Of a DNA stretch of 8,753 bases, positions 4,231 to 8,753 are shown piece after piece. Each line of letters starts with the position of its first letter. Position 1 is the stretch's first letter. The notes beneath the pieces are model-generated. The model was not told the origin of the DNA. It worked only from the letters and a program-made list of their open reading frames with translations, and ran no database searches. Location: positions 1 through 8,753 of the forward strand of contig WOYJ01000179.1 in the NCBI GenBank assembly GCA_011620845.1, written 5' to 3'. The translations under genes and the position numbers were made by a program. Source of the stretch: Methanobacteriaceae archaeon. GTDB taxonomy: Archaea > Methanobacteriota > Methanobacteria > Methanobacteriales > Methanobacteriaceae.

Positions 4231-5868
4231 GCCACTGATGGTCTTTGGAAGTTCATCAACAAATTCGATTATTCTGGGGTATTTATAGGGGGCTGTGACA
4301 TTTTTTACATGGTTTTGTATTTCTTTTTTAAGTTCTTCACTGGGTGTAAACTCTTTTACCAGGACAATGGTTGCCTTTATAATCTGCCCCCTTATTTTAT
4401 CGGGATAACCACTTATTGCACACTCTAAAACTGAAGGATGGGATATAACCGCACTTTCAACTTCAAAGGGGCCGATCCTGTAACCTGAACTTTTTATGAT
4501 ATCATCGTTTCTTCCCACAAACCACAGATAATCATCTTCATCCATCCAGGCCGTATCTCCACTGTGATAGTGCATATTTCGGAAAGCATAATCACTCTTT
4601 TCCTGATCTTTGTAGTACTCTTTAACCAGGCCAGTGGGAGAACCATTTTTAATATTCACTGTTATTTCTCCTTCTTCACCTAACTCCACCACCTCCCCGG
4701 CACTGTCGAGTAGCTCTATGTTATAGGTAGGTGCAATCTTTCCCATGGACCCCGGTTTGGGCGTGACCCATATGAAGTTCCCAATCATGACGACACTTTC
4801 GCTTTGCCCGAAACCTTCCATGATCCGGAGTCCCGTAAGGTCATAGAAGCGCTGGTATACTTCAGGGTTTAGGGGTTCACCGGCAGTGGTGACGTAGGTC
4901 AGATTACTGAAATCGAAGCAGGATAGATCTTCTTGAATTAGAAATCTGTAAATGGTAGGTGGAGCACAGAATGTGGTGACTTTATATTTTTCAACCATTC
5001 GGAGAAGGTTAAGTCCATCAAAACGGTGGTAGTCATAGATAAACAGTCCGGTTCCTGCAATCCATTGGCCATAAAGCTGTCCCCAGCTGGTTTTGGCCCA
5101 GCCAGTATCGGCGGATGTGTGGTGAAGGCCATCTTCCACCACATTGTGCCAGTATTTAGCGGTGATAATATGGCCTAGAGGATAAGTGAAGTCGTGTAAG
5201 ACCATTTTAGGCTGGCCAGTAGTACCTGAAGAAAAATATATCAAAAATGGATCGGTGTTTTCAATACTTTCATCACCAGTGGGCCTTGTAAATTCCATAC
5301 TTTCGTCTTCAATTTCCTTGCTTAGATTATACCATCCTGGGATGTCTTTGTCGAGACTATTCATGTTTACGTATACCTTCAAGAGGTCTGCCTTTAACTC
5401 TTCTTCCGCTTCCTCATAAGTTTTGATCAATGAATCAGTGTCGATGCTCAGGATCATCTTCACCCCTGCATTTTTAATTCTGTAGATCATATCTTTGGTT
5501 CTAAGCATATGCGTGGAGGGTATAGGTATTGCTCCAATTTTATGCAGGGCCATCATGGAAAACCAGAATTCATAGCGGTTTTTAAGGGTTAAAATGACGG
5601 CGTCCCCCTTTTTAATACCGATCCTTTTAAAGAAGTTGGCTATCTGGTTACTCTTCTCTTTAAGGTCTTTGAAAGTGAACCTTCTCTCCTCACCTTCATC
5701 GTTACACCAAAGCAGGGCAACTTTCTCGGGATCTATTTCCGCGTACTTATCCACGATATCATAGGCAAAGTTAAAGTTTTCAGGAATCTTAAACTGGAAG
5801 TTTTCCTTGAAATCTTCATAGGACTCAAAATCCTCCCTATTCACGTAATTTTTAAGTAAACTGGACAT
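4183..5868 (-). CDS. AMP-forming acyl-CoA synthetase (acetyl/medium-chain type)
   Basis: 561 residues, a full-length ANL-superfamily enzyme that activates a carboxylic acid with ATP to acyl-AMP and then acyl-CoA. Motifs in order: ATP loop SSGTTGQPK (213-221), GFGQSE (352-357), YHSGDTAW (434-441), hinge GRNDDIIKSSGYRIGPFEVE (452-471) with hinge Asp455, and the C-terminal catalytic Lys547 in PKTISGKIKR. The SGYRIGPFEVE form and the length resemble the medium-chain and branched-acid synthetases known from methanogens more than the ~630-residue acetyl-CoA synthetases; substrate cannot be fixed from sequence. Lys547 is the residue that acetyltransferases modify in relatives. GAGGT (5879-5875) lies 6 nt before the ATG. 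It follows the XRE-cupin gene by 64 bp and is probably its target. It is convergent with arvC, 31 bp between stops. Confidence 0.92.
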   Translation of the reverse strand: MSSLLKNYVNREDFESYEDFKENFQFKIPENFNFAYDIVDKYAEIDPEKVALLWCNDEGEERRFTFKDLKEKSNQIANFFKRIGIKKGDAVILTLKNRYEFWFSMMALHKIGAIPIPSTHMLRTKDMIYRIKNAGVKMILSIDTDSLIKTYEEAEEELKADLLKVYVNMNSLDKDIPGWYNLSKEIEDESMEFTRPTGDESIENTDPFLIYFSSGTTGQPKMVLHDFTYPLGHIITAKYWHNVVEDGLHHTSADTGWAKTSWGQLYGQWIAGTGLFIYDYHRFDGLNLLRMVEKYKVTTFCAPPTIYRFLIQEDLSCFDFSNLTYVTTAGEPLNPEVYQRFYDLTGLRIMEGFGQSESVVMIGNFIWVTPKPGSMGKIAPTYNIELLDSAGEVVELGEEGEITVNIKNGSPTGLVKEYYKDQEKSDYAFRNMHYHSGDTAWMDEDDYLWFVGRNDDIIKSSGYRIGPFEVESAVISHPSVLECAISGYPDKIRGQIIKATIVLVKEFTPSEELKKEIQNHVKNVTAPYKYPRIIEFVDELPKTISGKIKRGEIRDRDKKRI

Positions 5869-5882
5869 TAAACTACCTCAAA

Positions 5883-5924
5883 AGATTGATTTTTAAAGAT
5901 AAATCTCATTAAATTCTCTTTAAT
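5883..5924. promoter_or_regulatory. Imperfect palindromes between the XRE-cupin gene and the synthetase; candidate operator
   Basis: A 24-bp imperfect palindrome spans 5883-5906, with outer arms AGATTGAT and ATAAATCT and 10 of 12 pairs matching. It lies just upstream of the synthetase ribosome site. Next to it is a perfect 6-bp inverted repeat, ATTAAA (5908-5913) and TTTAAT (5919-5924). In this 64-bp gap they could be an operator for the neighbouring XRE regulator or an RNA hairpin controlling the downstream gene. The DNA is very AT-rich, so chance symmetry is possible. Confidence 0.35.
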
Positions 5925-5932
5925 ATTCAGAT

Positions 5933-6481
5933 TCATATGATAACTGCTAAAAATTTTGCCTGTTTATTATTTAAAGGTTCCATGGTATGTTCATATTTTG
6001 AATCGAAATATATGGAATCTCCAGCATTTAAAATTATCTCATGCTTATCGAGATAAAGTTTGAGGGAACCTTCAAGTATGTAATTAAATTCCTGGCCAGT
6101 ATGGGAGTTCATAACTGGTTTTACATCCAGGGGCTTGATGGTGACAATGAGTGTTTCAGCTTCTTTTCCCCGAAATCTATCAGCCAGACTGATTCCTTCG
6201 TAGCCTTCCCTAAGTTCAATAGGCCTTCCCTTTTCGGCACGGGTCACATGAAAAAGATGCATTCTGGTTTCTTTGCCACTTACAAAGAGGCCCATATCCA
6301 CCTTTAAGACACGGGCGATTTCATAGAGTATACTTACTGGGATATCTTTTTCTCCCTGTTCATAGAGCTGATATTCTTCCTTTGTAATTTCAAGTTTCCC
6401 TGCTATTTCCTCACAGGAAACATCAGATAGTTCTCTAAGTTCTTTAACCCGGTTACCAATATCTCTTATGATGTCTTTCAA
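5933..6481 (-). CDS. XRE-family transcriptional regulator with C-terminal cupin sensor domain
   Basis: 182 residues. Residues 6-64 form a Cro/C1-type helix-turn-helix: IGNRVKELRELS, then SCEEIAGKLEIT, EYQLYEQGEKDIP and an ILYEIARVLKV helix. Residues about 105-180 form a single cupin barrel: first motif SHTGQEFNYILEG (126-138) with H127 and E131, second motif NAGDSIYFDSKYEHT (152-166) with H165. The usual first His is Asn125, so metal binding may be altered. XRE-cupin proteins commonly control an adjacent metabolic gene in response to a small molecule, and here that gene is the acyl-CoA synthetase; an acyl compound as ligand is inference. The frame starts with TTG (6481-6479). No in-frame ATG occurs before residue 63, well inside the helix-turn-helix, so TTG is required. 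The ribosome site is weak (GGGGAT). Confidence 0.88.
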   Translation of the reverse strand: MKDIIRDIGNRVKELRELSDVSCEEIAGKLEITKEEYQLYEQGEKDIPVSILYEIARVLKVDMGLFVSGKETRMHLFHVTRAEKGRPIELREGYEGISLADRFRGKEAETLIVTIKPLDVKPVMNSHTGQEFNYILEGSLKLYLDKHEIILNAGDSIYFDSKYEHTMEPLNNKQAKFLAVII

Positions 6482-6500
6482 TTTTATCCCCTTAATTTTT

Positions 6501-6520
6501 CTATATACTTAATTATATTT
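6501..6520 (-). promoter_or_regulatory. Candidate promoter of the regulator-synthetase pair
   Basis: On the minus strand, AAATATAATT (6520-6511) and AAGTATATAG (6510-6501) are TATA-like. Initiation about 26 bp downstream would fall near 6489 or 6479. Either gives a very short or absent leader before the TTG start at 6481. The region is AT-rich, so the choice of box is uncertain. Confidence 0.35.
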
Positions 6521-6554
6521 CCTTGCTTGTTTTGTATTTGAAAAACAAAGCAGG
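6521..6554 (-). terminator. Hairpin in the 3' region of rqcH
   Basis: CCTTGCTTGTTTT (6521-6533) pairs with AAAACAAAGCAGG (6542-6554) if one base is bulged in each arm, leaving an 8-nt loop. It lies about 80 bp past the rqcH stop and upstream of the regulator's TATA-like boxes, so it could end or stabilise the rqcH transcript or bind a regulator. No long U-run follows it on the minus strand, so a classic terminator is not assured. The rest of 6482-6635 is AT-rich with no supported gene. Confidence 0.3.
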
Positions 6555-6635
6555 TACATTCTTCTGATATAATCTAAATAATTTGATGTATCATAATCTT
6601 CTTTTAAAAACCTGGTAAATAATATTAAGTCTGTA

Positions 6636-8633
6636 TCAATAAGCAATTTCCAACTTGCGCAAGTCCCGGTCATCGGCAAAATCACACTTACCAGAGGGCA
6701 GAACCCGGACCACATCATCCAGGGTGATGATGTTATCTATGTTGATTTGTTTCAGGATTTTACGGGATATATCCTCTTTCTTGGTGAAACCAGGCTTTAT
6801 AACCGCGTAGTTATCTGTATATTTACTTACAGCTGATACAGGGCCGGCCATGATCCGTTCACCTTCATAGTCCACCACTCCAACCGCCACGAAGAGAGGA
6901 ACCCCCCGGACGTAATTCCGCGTTCCCCTTATTATAAATGCGCCTTTAGCCACGAATTCTCCAGACCCCGGTGTCTTGGAGACCTGTTCCGGGTGCACCC
7001 AGTACACGTCCTGGCTGCTGAACCCCTTGGTCCAGGCACTGGAGAAGGAAGCCGCCAGTCCAGCCGCCTCGTTAATGGTACTCTTGGGTATATCTTTCCC
7101 CTCACTTTTGATCACCACCGAGGGTGCGCCGTGGATGTCACTGTGCAGGTAGATATCCTGGCCTTCCATGTGCTTTTTCACCACTGATTCGTTGGTGGCC
7201 GCATCTCTACCACCCACCACCAGGAAGCCGTCGGAGGATACAAACCAGCGTAGCTTCTCGAACCATTTAAGCTCCTTTTTAACCCGTTTTTCAGGGATCC
7301 TAATCTGTTCTAAAGCTACCTCCCTCTTACTTTCCGCCTTCTCGATCTCCTTCATGGTCTTCTCTATGGCGATGTGGACCCCTTTGATCTTCCTTTTAGC
7401 CTTTTTTCCCATGTTATAGTAGGTCTCAGCATTCTCCGGGATGCTCAGGTGGGAATCCAGGACTATCCGCTGGCCTTCCAGGTTCAAGGTTATGTTTCCC
7501 AGTTTATCGATGGACTCTACAATCTCCGTCCCCTTCACCTTCTTTTTCCTGGCGTCTTTGATGATCTTGATTATCTCCAGCCAGGAGTACTTCTCCCTGG
7601 CCTGGAGAATTATCTCCAGGACGCTTTCCACTTTCTGGTAATGAGAATAAAGTAAGTCACCCTTTATCTTGGAATCTACGACTGTCTTTTCGAACTTATC
7701 CAGGCTCTCCTTCTGTATCCGTAGCCTTTTTTCGTATTTACCCACTTCGGCTGCCCAGATATCCTCCTGGACCTTCTTGATGTCCTCCCCCACGATGCTA
7801 CTGTAAAACTCATCGGCGGCCTCGTTAAAAGTAGGGAGGGATTTCTTCTCATAGCCTTCATACATTTTAAGATCGAGCGGTAGAACATCATCCTTACCAT
7901 CTGAGATTATCTGGGGATGGAACTGGTCTTTTAAGAGCGGGTCGAAAACCTCCCTCAGGGCATTATATACTGAATCAACTTCTTCTTCACTGATGGAAGC
8001 AGCCTCTTTATCTTTAGCTACACCGGCCCTTAAGACTATCTCTTCAGCATATAACCCCCCGAAACCGCTCTTGGCCAACGTACGTATTATATCAGTATCG
8101 GAACTTAAAAACAACTCTTTAATTTCATCTCGAGTTGCATGGAGGGGGTTTACTCCCCTTTCCGGGGGATACTTATAGGTTTCCTTGCTGGATATCTTCC
8201 TGTCCTGCCATAGCTTCCGTTTGAGTGGGAGTATGATCTGGCCTTCTTCATCCAAAAGTATTATATTGCCCTTGGAGAAAAGTTCTATGATCAGTGTATA
8301 TCTGTGCTCCTTCTGAAATTCGATTTCCAGGATGCGGTCGAAGTGGTGCTGGCGCACCTCACTCACGGTGGCGCCGCTTAGATATTTCCGGAGAAGCATG
8401 GGAAAATTTGGGGGAACTTTAGGGTTCTGCGGGGGATACTGGGTTATGTGAACCCTTAAACCTGCCTGGAATACCACATCCTTCCGGCCGATGCCAGGGA
8501 CATGGAACCGGATCAAAACGGTATCCTTTCCTGGCTGATATGCCTTTTGAAAGCGGGCATCCTTCAGGGATCTCTTAAGTTCACTGGAAATAGCGTAGAT
8601 ATCCACGTTTGACATGGCTTTCATTTGAATCAT
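6636..8633 (-). CDS. rqcH: RqcH (NEMF/Rqc2/NFACT family), ribosome-associated quality control
   Basis: 665 residues, the normal length of archaeal RqcH, which lacks the eukaryotic C-terminal NFACT-C part. The family binds the 50S subunit carrying peptidyl-tRNA after a stalled ribosome splits, and adds a C-terminal tail (alanine in prokaryotes) that marks the nascent chain for degradation. NFACT-N runs from about 8 to 160 and includes the conserved Asp-Arg pair D99-R100 in HHFDRIL needed for tRNA binding. A helix-hairpin-helix segment follows (about 185-240, LAKSGFGGLYAEEIVLRAGV). Two long charged helices (about 285-350 and 405-460) form the coiled-coil arm. NFACT-R covers about 463-600, with WFVSSDGFLVVGGRDAATNE and DIYLHSDIHGAPSVV. 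Starts at 8633, 8624 and 8615 are all ATG and none has a ribosome site, so translation may be leaderless. No other quality-control gene is nearby. Confidence 0.94.
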   Translation of the reverse strand: MIQMKAMSNVDIYAISSELKRSLKDARFQKAYQPGKDTVLIRFHVPGIGRKDVVFQAGLRVHITQYPPQNPKVPPNFPMLLRKYLSGATVSEVRQHHFDRILEIEFQKEHRYTLIIELFSKGNIILLDEEGQIILPLKRKLWQDRKISSKETYKYPPERGVNPLHATRDEIKELFLSSDTDIIRTLAKSGFGGLYAEEIVLRAGVAKDKEAASISEEEVDSVYNALREVFDPLLKDQFHPQIISDGKDDVLPLDLKMYEGYEKKSLPTFNEAADEFYSSIVGEDIKKVQEDIWAAEVGKYEKRLRIQKESLDKFEKTVVDSKIKGDLLYSHYQKVESVLEIILQAREKYSWLEIIKIIKDARKKKVKGTEIVESIDKLGNITLNLEGQRIVLDSHLSIPENAETYYNMGKKAKRKIKGVHIAIEKTMKEIEKAESKREVALEQIRIPEKRVKKELKWFEKLRWFVSSDGFLVVGGRDAATNESVVKKHMEGQDIYLHSDIHGAPSVVIKSEGKDIPKSTINEAAGLAASFSSAWTKGFSSQDVYWVHPEQVSKTPGSGEFVAKGAFIIRGTRNYVRGVPLFVAVGVVDYEGERIMAGPVSAVSKYTDNYAVIKPGFTKKEDISRKILKQINIDNIITLDDVVRVLPSGKCDFADDRDLRKLEIAY

Positions 8634-8643
8634 CGTATTATTC

Positions 8644-8670
8644 TAAATTTAAAGTTTATCTTTATTTTTA
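8644..8670 (-). promoter_or_regulatory. Candidate promoter of rqcH
   Basis: On the minus strand, TTTAAATTTA (8653-8644) is TATA-like. Initiation about 26 bp from its centre would fall near 8622-8625, at the second ATG (8624). A second AT-rich candidate near 8670-8661 would give a start near 8640, just before the first ATG. Neither is certain. The rest of the region to the right edge (8671-8753) shows no supported gene or RNA. Confidence 0.35.
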
Positions 8671-8753
8671 GGTAGTTGTTTTTAATCTGCGGTGTATTAA
8701 AATGATAGGGTAATTTCTATTGGAATTCTGGAATAAGTAGATAAAATGTATAT

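Noticed and set aside
4162..4428. Plus-strand open frame just after arvC
   Set aside because: It is antisense to the C-terminal catalytic region of the acyl-CoA synthetase, where the PKTISGK motif is clearly coded on the minus strand.
6509..6718. Minus-strand open frame of 69 codons overlapping the rqcH 3' end
   Set aside because: Its first half is an out-of-frame shadow of rqcH and the rest is AT-rich spacer. No ribosome site or recognisable domain was seen.
7168..7655. Plus-strand open frames opposite rqcH
   Set aside because: They are antisense shadows of a well-supported coding region, with no start signals.

Overview
The window looks like a piece of the chromosome of a methanogenic archaeon of the order Methanobacteriales, most likely Methanobacterium or a close relative. 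This is inferred from gene content and style, not from a search. The indications are a pilin-type gene with an archaeal class III signal peptide, an archaeal-size RqcH without the eukaryotic C-terminal domain, a GTPase/DUF2073/Zn-ribbon trio typical of Euryarchaeota, TATA-box promoters, GGAGGT and GGTGAT ribosome sites, and heavy use of AGA/AGG/ATA codons.

Layout. (1) Positions 1-81, minus strand: the first 27 codons of a small pilin-like protein that runs off the left edge. It is divergent from the next gene across about 270 bp of AT-rich promoter DNA. (2) Positions 353-4151, plus strand: five co-directional genes. They encode a membrane-anchored protein with a long Lys/Pro/Glu rod and a degenerate phospholipase D-like C-terminal domain, a UPF0173 metallo-hydrolase, an Era/Ras-type GTPase (ArvA/OapA-like), a DUF2073 protein (ArvB/OapB-like) and a short zinc-ribbon protein (ArvC/OapC-like). 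The last three form a tight cluster; in haloarchaea the equivalent GTPase drives extracellular vesicle formation. (3) Positions 4183-8633, minus strand, convergent with the first block: rqcH (ribosome quality control), then an XRE-cupin regulator and an AMP-forming acyl-CoA synthetase that look like a two-gene operon.

The genes suggest three modules. One is membrane and surface biology (pilin, PLD-like anchored protein, vesiculation GTPase operon). One is regulated acyl-CoA synthesis, with a cupin regulator probably sensing a small ligand or metal. One is rescue of stalled ribosomes.

The least explained sequence is the gap at 1868-2026. It is filled by a degenerate tandem array whose units resemble a ribosome-binding site followed by an AT-rich tract. 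The array begins inside the last codons of the upstream gene and ends in the ribosome-binding site of the downstream gene. The GTPase also carries an N-terminal amphipathic helix like those of Arf/Sar1 coat GTPases, which fits a membrane-deforming role. No tRNA, rRNA, CRISPR array, insertion sequence or phage gene was seen.
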